Positions 36,077-44,250 of a stretch of DNA of 48,910 nucleotides are shown piece after piece. The DNA lies in assembly GCA_013288015.1 (NCBI GenBank), contig JABDCR010000016.1, forward strand, positions 1 to 48,910, written 5' to 3'. The notes beneath the pieces are model-generated. The model was not told where the DNA came from. It saw only the letters and a program-made list of their open reading frames with translations, and ran no database searches. The stretch is from Bacteroidota bacterium (lineage in GTDB: Bacteria; Bacteroidota; Bacteroidia; B-17B0; Aurantibacillaceae). Both the position numbers and the translations under genes were made by a program. The number at the start of each line of letters is the position of its first letter. Within the stretch, counting starts at the first letter, position 1.

Positions 36077-37975
36077 ATGAAACTCTACCTAAAACGAATT
36101 TATTTTTTACTGGCAAGTTACCTGCTTGCACTTTTTATTTTAAGCGTTGCACGAATATTCTTTTTTCTTTTAAATAAAAGCAAGTTTGTTAATGTAAACA
36201 CTACTGATTTTATACAAGCACTTTTTTACGGTGTGCGGTTTGATATAGCCACGGCAACGGTTGTTAACGCTCTTTTTATTTTTTTAGTGCTATTGCCTGT
36301 CTCGTTTTTTCAGTTTAAAGGATTCAGAAATATGCTAAAAATTATTTTTATAAGCACCAACTCAATTGCCCTGGCACTTAATATGATTGATACGGCCTAC
36401 TTTCCGTACACTTTAAAGCGTAGCACTTCAGAAGTTTTTGGTTTCTTTTTTCAGCGCAATGATGCAAGTGCCCTGCTCCCACTCTTTTTAAAAGAGTTTT
36501 GGTATATGTTTGTGCTTTTCTTTCTTTTTACATTTCTAATTAATCGTTTATATAAAATCATAGAGAAGAAATTTTTGTTTCCGGTAGAAAAAGAAGAAAA
36601 CGATTTAAAACAAATTGTTTTAAAAGCAGTAAGTTTTATTTTTATTTTAGGTTTAGGCATATTAAGCGTACGTGGCGGCACACAACTTATACCCATTAGC
36701 ATTATTGATGCGGGCACTTATGTAAAACCACCCTGCGTGCCTATAGTGTTAAACACGCCTTTTTGTATAGTAAAATCGGGGGTGCTGTATACGCTTGATG
36801 AAAAAAATTACATGAGCGAAGCTGAAGTAAACGCTTTAATTAATCCCATAAAAAAATACAATTACAGCGATGCTGATTTTAAGAATAAAAATGTGGTGGT
36901 AATTATTTTAGAAAGCTTTTCGAAAGAGTTTACTAAACTGGGTAAACGAAAAAGCTACACGCCTTTTTTAGATTCGTTAATGGATAAGAGTTTTGTTTAC
37001 ACCAATGCTTTTTCAAACGGAAAACGCTCTATAGAAGGCATCCCGGCCATTGTAGCCTCTATGCCCTCTTTTGATATAGATTACATTACTACGGTTTACA
37101 GTAATAATAAAATAATGAGTTTAGCCAGTATACTTAAAACAAAAGGTTACACATCGTCCTTTTTTCATGGGGGCACAAATGGTACCATGAATTTTAATGG
37201 CTTTTGCGGCACAGCCGGATACGACACATATTTTGGAAGAAGCGAATACAACAACGAAAAAGATTATGATGGCGATTGGGGCATTTGGGATGAACCTTTT
37301 TTACAACGCATGGTTAAAGAATTAGATAAACAAGCACAGCCTTTTTTATCAACTGTGTTTACATTAAGCTCGCATCACCCTTTTATAGTGCCCGAAAAAT
37401 ATAAAAACAAATTCCTCGAAGGGAAACTGCCTATACAAAAATGTATTGCCTATACCGATTATGCTTTACAGCAATTTTTTAATAGCGCCAAAAAAAGCAA
37501 ATGGTTTGCCAACACCTTGTTTGTGATTACAGCCGACCACACGGGTCCGTCGGAAGATGTGGTTTATGGCAACTCGTTTGGTAATTTTCAGATACCCTTG
37601 TTTTTTTATATGCCCGATAATTCTTTAAAAGGCAGTGATGATAAAGTGGCACAGCAAATAGACATTATGCCTACAGTGCTTAGTATGCTTAATTACAACA
37701 AACCCTTTTTTGCGTTTGGTAACAATTTAAAAGACAGCACACAAAACGATAAGTGTTTTGCTATTAATTATTTTAATGGAGTTTACCAGTATTTTTATGG
37801 TAACAACATGTTGCAGTTTAACGGTGAAAAACTGGTTGCCTACTATGATTATAAAGTAGATACCGCACTTAACTATAATATGCTACAGGATGTGCCTGTG
37901 TCTGACAAAAAATTAAAAGCATTTATTCAGTTATATAACAACGATATTATTCGTAATAAAATAAGCGTTAAGTAA
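36077..37975 (+). CDS. LTA synthase/phosphoglycerol transferase-like membrane sulfatase-fold enzyme
   Basis: The 632-aa protein has five N-terminal membrane helices (within about 1-205) and a large extracytoplasmic sulfatase-fold domain. Metal site residues are in VVVIILESFSKEF and the nucleophile position in SNGKRSIEGIPA is Ser318, where Gram-positive LtaS uses Thr; downstream metal ligands are in SSHHPF and ITADHTGPSE. Related proteins transfer phosphoglycerol or phosphoethanolamine to glycans or lipids in the periplasm. A Gram-negative cell has no lipoteichoic acid, so the acceptor is likely a lipid A, glycan or glycolipid. Acceptor and donor are unknown. Confidence 0.85.
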   Translation: MKLYLKRIYFLLASYLLALFILSVARIFFFLLNKSKFVNVNTTDFIQALFYGVRFDIATATVVNALFIFLVLLPVSFFQFKGFRNMLKIIFISTNSIALALNMIDTAYFPYTLKRSTSEVFGFFFQRNDASALLPLFLKEFWYMFVLFFLFTFLINRLYKIIEKKFLFPVEKEENDLKQIVLKAVSFIFILGLGILSVRGGTQLIPISIIDAGTYVKPPCVPIVLNTPFCIVKSGVLYTLDEKNYMSEAEVNALINPIKKYNYSDADFKNKNVVVIILESFSKEFTKLGKRKSYTPFLDSLMDKSFVYTNAFSNGKRSIEGIPAIVASMPSFDIDYITTVYSNNKIMSLASILKTKGYTSSFFHGGTNGTMNFNGFCGTAGYDTYFGRSEYNNEKDYDGDWGIWDEPFLQRMVKELDKQAQPFLSTVFTLSSHHPFIVPEKYKNKFLEGKLPIQKCIAYTDYALQQFFNSAKKSKWFANTLFVITADHTGPSEDVVYGNSFGNFQIPLFFYMPDNSLKGSDDKVAQQIDIMPTVLSMLNYNKPFFAFGNNLKDSTQNDKCFAINYFNGVYQYFYGNNMLQFNGEKLVAYYDYKVDTALNYNMLQDVPVSDKKLKAFIQLYNNDIIRNKISVK

Positions 37976-37988
37976 AAGGGTATATAAT

Positions 37989-37996
37989 TATCTTTG
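37989..37996 (+). promoter_or_regulatory. TAnnTTTG -7 promoter element for lhgO
   Basis: TATCTTTG matches the consensus exactly, 15 bases before the ATG at 38012. Its position excludes the in-frame TTG at 37994 as start because that codon lies within the promoter. Confidence 0.5.
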
Positions 37997-38011
37997 CAAA
38001 AATTGAAATTA

Positions 38012-39235
38012 ATGTCTCAGGAAAATTCGTTTGATGTAATTATTGTTGGAGGAGGAATTGTAGGGCTTGCCACTGCTTATAAACTAAATACAAAACACCC
38101 CAATCTAAAAATTGCCGTGCTTGAAAAAGAAGCTGCCGTAGCAGCTCATCAAACGGGGCATAACTCGGGGGTTATACATTCGGGCATTTATTACAAACCG
38201 GGTTCGTACAAAGCCATTAATTGCGTTAACGGTCGCAGAGAGTTGGTTGAGTTTGCTAAAGAACACAACATCCCCTTTGACCTTTGCGGAAAAATTATTG
38301 TGGCTACCGAAGAGAGTGAGCTGGCACACATGAACAAAGTTTTTAATAACGGTGTAGCTAATGGTGTTGAAGGCATTGAATTAATTGATGCCAAACGAAT
38401 TAAAGAAATAGAACCTTATTGCGAAGGCATTGCGGGTATTTGGGTGCCCTGCACCGGTATTATTGATTATACCGATGTAGCTAACAAATACGTAGAGCTT
38501 ATACATAAAAGATTTAGTGGCAGCAAAGTGCTAACCAATCAAGAAGTAAAGAAATTTATAAACCACGATGATAGTGTTGAAGTACATACACAAAATGCTA
38601 CTTACACCGCAAAATATATTATAACCTGCGGAGGTTTGCAGGCTGATAGATTAGCTAAAGCGCAAGGCAAAAAAAGCGATGCCGAAATTGTGGGCTTTAG
38701 AGGTGATTATTACGACCTTACCGATAAGGGCATGAAAAAGGTGCGCAACCTTATTTACCCGGTGCCTAACCCTAAGTTTCCGTTTTTGGGAGTGCATTAT
38801 ACGCGTATGATAAAAGGTGGTACCGAGTGCGGACCAAATGCGGTGTTTGTTTTTGACCGTGAGGGTTACACCAAAACTGCTTTCTCGTTAAAAGATACTT
38901 TGAATGCATTTACCTTTAGCGGTACCTGGAAATTCTTTAAAAAGCATTGGCGCTTTGGCTTAGATGAATACAGAGGTGCTTTCTCTAAAGCATATTTTTT
39001 AAACCGTTTGCGTAAGCTTATACCAAGTTTAGAAGCCGATGATATTGTTGCTGCCCGTTGTGGTATACGTGCTATGGCTTTAGCACCCGAAGGCGAAATG
39101 ATAGACGATTTTAAAATAGAATATAGCCACCGTGCAGTACATGTTATAAACTCACCCTCGCCTGCCGCCACAGCATCATTAGCGTATGGTAACGAAATAG
39201 CCAACATGTCGTCTACTTATTTCAAGTTAAATTAA
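38012..39235 (+). CDS. lhgO: L-2-hydroxyglutarate oxidase
   Basis: The 407-aa FAD oxidoreductase of the DAO family has the N-terminal dinucleotide site DVIIVGGGIVGLATAYKL and the LhgO signature HQTGHNSGVIHSGIYYKPGS, then GFRGDYYDL and a C-terminal SPSPAATASLAYG close to the FAD. It oxidises L-2-hydroxyglutarate to 2-oxoglutarate, delivering electrons to the membrane quinone pool in E. coli. ATG at 38012 is preferred to the upstream in-frame TTG at 37994, which lies in the promoter element. It starts 37 bp after the sulfatase-fold gene. Confidence 0.92.
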   Translation: MSQENSFDVIIVGGGIVGLATAYKLNTKHPNLKIAVLEKEAAVAAHQTGHNSGVIHSGIYYKPGSYKAINCVNGRRELVEFAKEHNIPFDLCGKIIVATEESELAHMNKVFNNGVANGVEGIELIDAKRIKEIEPYCEGIAGIWVPCTGIIDYTDVANKYVELIHKRFSGSKVLTNQEVKKFINHDDSVEVHTQNATYTAKYIITCGGLQADRLAKAQGKKSDAEIVGFRGDYYDLTDKGMKKVRNLIYPVPNPKFPFLGVHYTRMIKGGTECGPNAVFVFDREGYTKTAFSLKDTLNAFTFSGTWKFFKKHWRFGLDEYRGAFSKAYFLNRLRKLIPSLEADDIVAARCGIRAMALAPEGEMIDDFKIEYSHRAVHVINSPSPAATASLAYGNEIANMSSTYFKLN

Positions 39236-39279
39236 TCTTATCATTACACCCTTTTCCGGTTTTTCTATACATTTTATTT

Positions 39280-39287
39280 TAACTTTG
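39280..39287 (+). promoter_or_regulatory. TAnnTTTG -7 promoter element for the 39306 gene
   Basis: TAACTTTG is an exact consensus match, 18 bases before the ATG at 39306. Confidence 0.5.
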
Positions 39288-39305
39288 TTAACATAAAACA
39301 AAAAC

Positions 39306-39905
39306 ATGAAAAAACTACTGGCTATTTTATTATTTGCAGCAAGCACATTAAGCGTAAAAGCACAAAATGATTACTTGCTCACTAACACCGGAGAAAAGGT
39401 TAATATAATGGGTAGTTTATATTTAGACGTGAATTATGTAAGCTTCAATGTGGAAAACAAAGAAAAGAAAAAAGGATATGAAATAGTTGTTTATAAAGAT
39501 AAGAAATTTAAAATGTTACAATTTGGGGATAGAGTTTTTATGGTTTTGCCCGATGGTAAACAAAATAATATAATGGAAATAGTTTGTTTTAATGATAAGT
39601 ATATTTTAGCAAGTTGGTTTGTTGGTGGAACAACTTTATTTATCAAAATATTTGATTGGGATTTAAACTCAATATGTAAACTAAAGCAATTATTTGTAGG
39701 TGAAAAATATCAAAAAAAGGATATTGAAGACCGCGTTAAACCCTATTTTGGAGATTGTAAAAACATAATAGATGCTATGTATAAAAACGTTGCAGATGGG
39801 AAAACCCATATTACCGATGACTTATATGCGGTTAAATGCAACACAAACAAAACTGTAAACGATTTAATAAAAAAGTTTTTAGCACTACCGGCACCAACTA
39901 AATAA
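39306..39905 (+). CDS. secreted protein of unknown function
   Basis: A 199-aa protein with a signal peptide (ending SVKAQ). The mature N-terminal part starts NDYLLTNTGEKVNIMGSL, a pattern often found in small Bacteroidota secreted proteins that bind or sense surfaces, but no known domain is recognised. Lys-rich and moderately hydrophobic beta segments follow; three cysteines (VCFND, SICKLK, DCKNI) are widely spaced. It has its own promoter element. Confidence 0.72.
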   Translation: MKKLLAILLFAASTLSVKAQNDYLLTNTGEKVNIMGSLYLDVNYVSFNVENKEKKKGYEIVVYKDKKFKMLQFGDRVFMVLPDGKQNNIMEIVCFNDKYILASWFVGGTTLFIKIFDWDLNSICKLKQLFVGEKYQKKDIEDRVKPYFGDCKNIIDAMYKNVADGKTHITDDLYAVKCNTNKTVNDLIKKFLALPAPTK

Positions 39906-39934
39906 ACATAGTTCTTACTACATTTAATTTACGT

Positions 39935-40216
39935 TTATAAATTATCACGCACCTGATTTATTTTACGGGGAGAGCTTACCATAATTATTTTAGTAACAGG
40001 TTTTGCAAAAAAATCCATTTTAATCTCAACATCTTCTGCCTCTATTACATAAAGGGGTTTTATATCAGCTGGTAGTATGCGATAAGTAAAATCGGCAGAC
40101 GCCTTTTTAACCGTAGAAATTATGTTTTTATCTGGTGCTGCTAAAAAACGCATGGAGCAAAAAACAACAAACCATAAAATAAATACAATGCTTTTTATCG
40201 AATTACTATGTTTCAT
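39935..40216 (-). CDS. small envelope-associated protein of unknown function
   Basis: A 93-aa protein with an N-terminal membrane segment or signal peptide (residues about 8-27, possibly cleaved near RFLAA) and a short soluble part containing PADIKPLYVIEAEDVEIKMD. No family recognised. It follows the 40264 gene on the same strand with a 47-bp gap and may be co-transcribed. Confidence 0.6.
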   Translation of the reverse strand: MKHSNSIKSIVFILWFVVFCSMRFLAAPDKNIISTVKKASADFTYRILPADIKPLYVIEAEDVEIKMDFFAKPVTKIIMVSSPRKINQVRDNL

Positions 40217-40263
40217 CTCTATTCTTTTAATCTTTTGCTTTTATTTGCCAAAACACAGCCTGT

Positions 40264-40941
40264 TTATTTTAAATCTATTGAAATGCCTGTTTTAAGAATC
40301 ATCCCTAAATTATGACCGGCATAATATAAATGACATGGGAAATTAAAAGATGTATAACCACCACCGCCAAGACTATTTACCCACTTTACATTTTTAAATA
40401 ATTTAATTCTTAATCCGAAACCCGCATACGCTTCAACCGATTTAAAGTGCATTTGACAGATGTTGTCTGAGAACTCGGGGTTTGCCATACTTTCGTTACA
40501 TAATGCATGTTTGCCCATAAGAGCATCATTTTGGTATATGCCTGTAGCAAAGCAAAACAACTCTAAACGTTTTGCATAAGCCTCGCCTTCGCCCACTAAA
40601 GTGTATTCGTAATTAAGTTGAATGCCCGATACGTTTGTTTTCTGTTTTTGTATTATAGGAGCTATATAATAGGTGCCTCTGTTCTTTTTGTAATAAACCG
40701 AAGGCAAAAGCTGTGTGCCATATCCATCGGCATCGGCTATGCTTAATGCGGCTAATCCAAAATTTCCTTTTTGTATAGGAGTATTTTGTTGGCAAATGCC
40801 ATACTCTAAACTAAAAACCAAACTTACAGCAAGTAATACTATTTTTTTTCTAAAAGAGCATAAACCGGCACCTATCACTTTTTTTAGTGCAACTGCATTT
40901 ACATTTGTGTAAGTGAAGCTTGTTTTGTTTAAATTATTCAT
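40264..40941 (-). CDS. predicted outer-membrane beta-barrel-like protein of unknown function
   Basis: A 225-aa protein with a hydrophobic signal-like segment after a long N-terminus (about 33-50, ending YGICQQ). The mature part alternates aromatic and glycine residues in short strands (GTYYIAPIIQKQ, VEAYAGFGLRIKLF, GGGYTSFNF), the pattern of a small eight-strand barrel. Two cysteines near the middle (HALCNES, DNICQM) could pair. The start at 40941 gives an unusually long signal region. The hairpin array lies about 210-660 bp upstream. Confidence 0.65.
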   Translation of the reverse strand: MNNLNKTSFTYTNVNAVALKKVIGAGLCSFRKKIVLLAVSLVFSLEYGICQQNTPIQKGNFGLAALSIADADGYGTQLLPSVYYKKNRGTYYIAPIIQKQKTNVSGIQLNYEYTLVGEGEAYAKRLELFCFATGIYQNDALMGKHALCNESMANPEFSDNICQMHFKSVEAYAGFGLRIKLFKNVKWVNSLGGGGYTSFNFPCHLYYAGHNLGMILKTGISIDLK

Positions 40942-41149
40942 TTTTGTTTTTTTAATTATTATTGGATTAACCTTAAAACAAAATTAGACCCACAGCCTCC
41001 AATATTAAATAGCTGAAAAAATGATAGTAATGTCATTATCACAAATGGGATACTTGTAATACAAAAAATGACAAGAAAGAAGTATTTGGGTTTAGTGGGG
41101 CAAATACTGCCTTTTTAGTCTACTTATTTAAAGTTAAACTAAGGTTAAA
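40942..41149. other. AT-rich intergenic stretch between the barrel-like gene and the hairpin array
   Basis: No ORF of note. It contains an 8-bp inverted repeat AGTATTTG (41081-41088) / CAAATACT (41101-41108) with a 12-base loop, followed by CTTTTT on the plus strand, which might terminate an unannotated transcript. Otherwise nothing recognisable. Confidence 0.45.
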
Positions 41150-41150
41150 A

Positions 41151-41601
41151 GTGGTGTAGCAACTTAATTTGCTATACACTTTGCTACTACACCACCACTA
41201 TTAATAAACCCAAAACTGTTGTAACAAAACGAAAACCCTATACGCTTTGTTATTATTACAACACTTTACCGCAAAGTACAAATAACATATACCGGCGTAA
41301 CAAAACAAAACCCTATACCCTTTGTTACTATTACGCCACTTTGGTAATAGGTTAGTACAAAAAATTAAATATATATAGTTATAATAATAACAAAAGCCCT
41401 ATGGGCGTACTTTATTATAACACTTTATACTGGTGTTGTAGTAGCAAAAGCCCTATGTATATAAATTGCTACACCACTATAAACCGTCGTAATAATAGCA
41501 AAAACCCTATACTATATTTTGTTACAACACTTTGCAGTAATGGGTTAATACAATAGCGGCGTAATAATAACAAAAGCCCTATGTATATTTTTTGTTACGC
41601 C
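41151..41601. repeat. array of seven imperfect palindromes with a conserved CAAAA-n-CCCTAT core
   Basis: Units: 41151-41198, 41218-41262, 41294-41337, 41378-41421, 41432-41477, 41486-41528, 41558-41601. Units 2-7 all carry CCCTAT (at 41236, 41311, 41397, 41451, 41505, 41577) in the same orientation near the hairpin tip, usually preceded by CAAAA or AAAA. Outer arms differ but stay complementary: GGCGTAA/TTACGCC, GTTGTAA/TTACAAC, GTAGCAA/TTGCTAC, GTTATAATAA/TTATTATAAC. A 6-base insertion (TAATAA or TTATTA) sits on the left arm in some units and the right arm in others. Most right arms end in CACTTT. Unit 1 lacks the core. Spacing is irregular, so it is not a CRISPR array. Confidence 0.85.
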
Positions 41602-41646
41602 ACTTCTAAACAAATTTCTCAGTCGTGCCTCCTTCGAAATGTTGTT

Positions 41647-42102
41647 TTATTCTTTAGGTTTCCCGTAATCAATTCTATCTTTTTCTATAGCACCTGATAT
41701 ATACTTTTCTTTAAATACATTAAATTCATATGGAGTTTCCTTCCCAATCTTCAAATGTTCAATTTCTTTATTTCCTTTTGATATTAAATAATAGTGTGTA
41801 GTAATAGCAAAACCTCCTGTAGTAGTTGAAATAATCCAATTTTCATTATCTGTAGCAGCCCAATTAAGTCTTTCGCCTGGTACTCCTTTAGATGGAATGC
41901 AAGAAAAATTTCTTTTCTGGTTTGGATTTGCAATTTCAGATAGTGATTCTACTTCTATCTTTTCAAAAATTGCAAGAGGGATTTCCTCCTTTTTTACAAT
42001 CACTTTAAAATTATGTTCTAATAATATTTTTTTAAACTCGGTTTGCCCATAGTTATAGTTACATAAAAACAATACAACAGCTAAAAACTTTACCTTTCTC
42101 AT
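41647..42102 (-). CDS. secreted protein of unknown function
   Basis: A 151-aa protein with a signal peptide (ending YNYGQ). The sequence after it has alternating charged and hydrophobic residues with two cysteines in the body (one near SCIPS) and a beta-rich middle, NENWIISTTTGGFAITTHYY. It resembles no domain I recognise. It is flanked by the hairpin array on its 3' side and the rpsA terminator on its 5' side. Confidence 0.65.
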   Translation of the reverse strand: MRKVKFLAVVLFLCNYNYGQTEFKKILLEHNFKVIVKKEEIPLAIFEKIEVESLSEIANPNQKRNFSCIPSKGVPGERLNWAATDNENWIISTTTGGFAITTHYYLISKGNKEIEHLKIGKETPYEFNVFKEKYISGAIEKDRIDYGKPKE

Positions 42103-42154
42103 AGCATTTAATTATATCTAAATCAAATATAACAAACAACACGACTTAATCTAA

Positions 42155-42183
42155 AAGAAAAAGCCGCACTTTTCAGTACGGCT
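42155..42183 (-). terminator. intrinsic terminator of rpsA
   Basis: On the minus strand AGCCGTACTGAAAAGTGCGGCT forms a stem AGCCG-(T)AC / GT-(G)CGGCT and is followed by a TTTTTCTTTT run, about 80 bases after the rpsA stop. GC-rich stem plus T tail in an AT-rich region make it convincing. Confidence 0.85.
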
Positions 42184-42264
42184 CTTTCCTCTCAAAAAAC
42201 TAAAAACCGCATGTGTTTTTAGTAAACCTTGCAGCTGGCATGCCACAAGGAATATTTCGGGCGC

Positions 42265-44058
42265 TTATTTTTTAGCGTCCATTTTGTCTTTCAAATCAGA
42301 TAACGCAGAGATATCACCTAATGTTGTTCTCTCTTGGGTATCTTTCACTTTTTTAACTGCTTTTTTGGTTTCTTCTTTTTCTTCAGCTTTAACCGCTTTT
42401 TCAGCTTTTTCGTGAGCGCGTTTTTCTTCTTCGTGCGTACGAGCGTGTGATACTACGATACGTTTAGAATCTTTATTAAACTCAATCACTTTAAACTCTA
42501 GCACTTCTTCAACCTGAGCTTGTTTTTTGTCAGCTTTAATTAAATGTTTGCTCGGGTTAAAACCTTCTACTCCGTAAGGCAAGCCTATTACAGCACCTTT
42601 ATCGTTTACTGAAAGAACTGTACCTGTGTGTACTGAATCTTCGGTGAAGATAGTTTCAAATACATCCCATGGGTTTTCTTCCAATTGTTTGTGTCCTAAT
42701 GATAAACGACGGTTTTCAGCATCAATTTCTAGTACAGATACATCCATTTTATCGCCTACTTTAGTAAACTCAGATGGGTGTTTTATTTTTTTGCTCCAAG
42801 ATAAATCAGAGATGTGTACTAAACCATCAACACCTTCTTCTAACTCAACAAATACGCCAAAGTTAGTGAAGTTACGAACGGTACCTGTGTGACGAGAACC
42901 TTTTGGATATTTAGTAGTGATGAACGACCAAGGATCAGGAGTTAATTGTTTAACACCTAAGCTCATTTTACGCTCTTCTCTGTCTAAAGTCAATACAACA
43001 GCTTCTACTTCTTGCCCAACTTTTAAGAAGTCTTGAGCAGTACGTAAATGCTGGCTCCAGCTCATTTCACTTACGTGAATTAAACCTTCAACACCCGGTT
43101 GTACTTCAATAAATGCACCGTAGTCAGCTAAAACAACTACTTTACCTTTTACTTTATCACCAACTTTTAAGTCAGCGCTAAGTCCATCCCAAGGATGAGA
43201 AGATAATTGTTTTAAACCAAGGGCGATACGTTTTTTGTCGTCATCAAAATCAAGGATAACAACGTTGATTTTCTCATCCAATTTAACAATTTCCTCCGGA
43301 TGAGAGATACGACCCCAGCTAAGGTCAGTAATGTGGATAAGACCATCAACTCCACCAAGGTCAATAAACACACCATAAGAAGTAATGTTTTTAACTGTAC
43401 CTTCAAGTACTTGTCCTTTTTCAAGTTTAGAGATGATGTCGCGTTTTTGAGTTTCAAGTTCAGCCTCAATAAGCGCTTTATGAGATACAACAACGTTTTT
43501 AAATTCGTTATTGATTTTTACAACTTTAAATTCCATTGTTTTACCAACGTAAATATCGTAATCACGAATAGGTTTTACGTCGATTTGAGAGCCCGGTAAA
43601 AAAGCTTCAATTCCAAATACGTCAACAATAAGTCCGCCTTTAGTACGGCATTTAACGTATCCTTTAATAATTTCATCCGTTTCAAGTGCTTTACAAACTT
43701 TATCCCATGATGCAGTTGCACGTGCACGTTTGTGAGATAAAATAAGTTGTCCGCTGCCATCTTCTTGTTGTTCTACGAATACAGGAATTTTGTCTCCAGC
43801 TTTTAAATCTGGATTGTATTTAAATTCGTTACGAGGAATAACACCGTCTGATTTGTAACCAATGTTAACTACTACTTCGCGAGCGTTAACAGCTACTACA
43901 GTTCCTTCAATTACTTCAAGGTTAACTACGGTTTTTAAGGTTTTTTCATACAAATCTTCTAGGCGTTGGCGGTCAGATGCAGAATACGCATCTTGTTTTT
44001 TACCAACCAAACTCCAATCGAAATCGGCAGCTACAGGTGCATTTTGTGTTTCAGTCAT
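42265..44058 (-). CDS. rpsA: 30S ribosomal protein S1
   Basis: The 597-aa protein contains six S1/OB domains, approximately at 51-115, 133-196, 217-281, 300-368, 387-455 and 472-536. Domains 3-5 show the canonical pattern with GVFIDLGGVDGLIHITDLSW, GAFIEVQPGVEGLIHVSEMSW reduced by one residue for print, and GVFVELEEGVDGLVHISDLSW. A Lys/Glu-rich tail ends SALSDLKDKMDAKK, usual in Bacteroidota. S1 binds mRNA on the 30S subunit and helps initiation where Shine-Dalgarno pairing is weak, as it appears to be here. It has its own promoter and terminator. Confidence 0.95.
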   Translation of the reverse strand: MTETQNAPVAADFDWSLVGKKQDAYSASDRQRLEDLYEKTLKTVVNLEVIEGTVVAVNAREVVVNIGYKSDGVIPRNEFKYNPDLKAGDKIPVFVEQQEDGSGQLILSHKRARATASWDKVCKALETDEIIKGYVKCRTKGGLIVDVFGIEAFLPGSQIDVKPIRDYDIYVGKTMEFKVVKINNEFKNVVVSHKALIEAELETQKRDIISKLEKGQVLEGTVKNITSYGVFIDLGGVDGLIHITDLSWGRISHPEEIVKLDEKINVVILDFDDDKKRIALGLKQLSSHPWDGLSADLKVGDKVKGKVVVLADYGAFIEVQPGVEGLIHVSEMSWSQHLRTAQDFLKVGQEVEAVVLTLDREERKMSLGVKQLTPDPWSFITTKYPKGSRHTGTVRNFTNFGVFVELEEGVDGLVHISDLSWSKKIKHPSEFTKVGDKMDVSVLEIDAENRRLSLGHKQLEENPWDVFETIFTEDSVHTGTVLSVNDKGAVIGLPYGVEGFNPSKHLIKADKKQAQVEEVLEFKVIEFNKDSKRIVVSHARTHEEEKRAHEKAEKAVKAEEKEETKKAVKKVKDTQERTTLGDISALSDLKDKMDAKK

Positions 44059-44149
44059 TTTACATTACTTGTATCTGTTATATCAGGTTACAACAGAGGG
44101 GTTTATAATTGTTATTTTTTGTTGTCCACCTTACCTGAAAGATGGGGAG

Positions 44150-44157
44150 CAAATATA
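44150..44157 (-). promoter_or_regulatory. TAnnTTTG -7 promoter element for rpsA
   Basis: On the minus strand TATATTTG matches the consensus, with a TTTA at 44180-44177 nineteen bases upstream as a weak -33 box. The predicted leader to the rpsA ATG is about 85-90 nt, long enough for autoregulatory structure. Confidence 0.45.
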
Positions 44158-44250
44158 CCACAAAGCCACGGGCTATTAAAGTTATTTTTTTTAAATGTTT
44201 GATTTTTAACCCGAAAAACTACAATTTTAACATTTAGGTAAAATTGGGTT

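Noticed and set aside
41151-41601. CRISPR array
   Set aside because: The repeats are not identical, spacing varies from 54 to 84 bp, the conserved part is a short core in a hairpin tip, spacers are partly duplicated, and no cas gene is present.
41218-41601. Series of intrinsic terminators
   Set aside because: The hairpins lack T runs after the right arm; they end in CACTTT and continue into the next unit.
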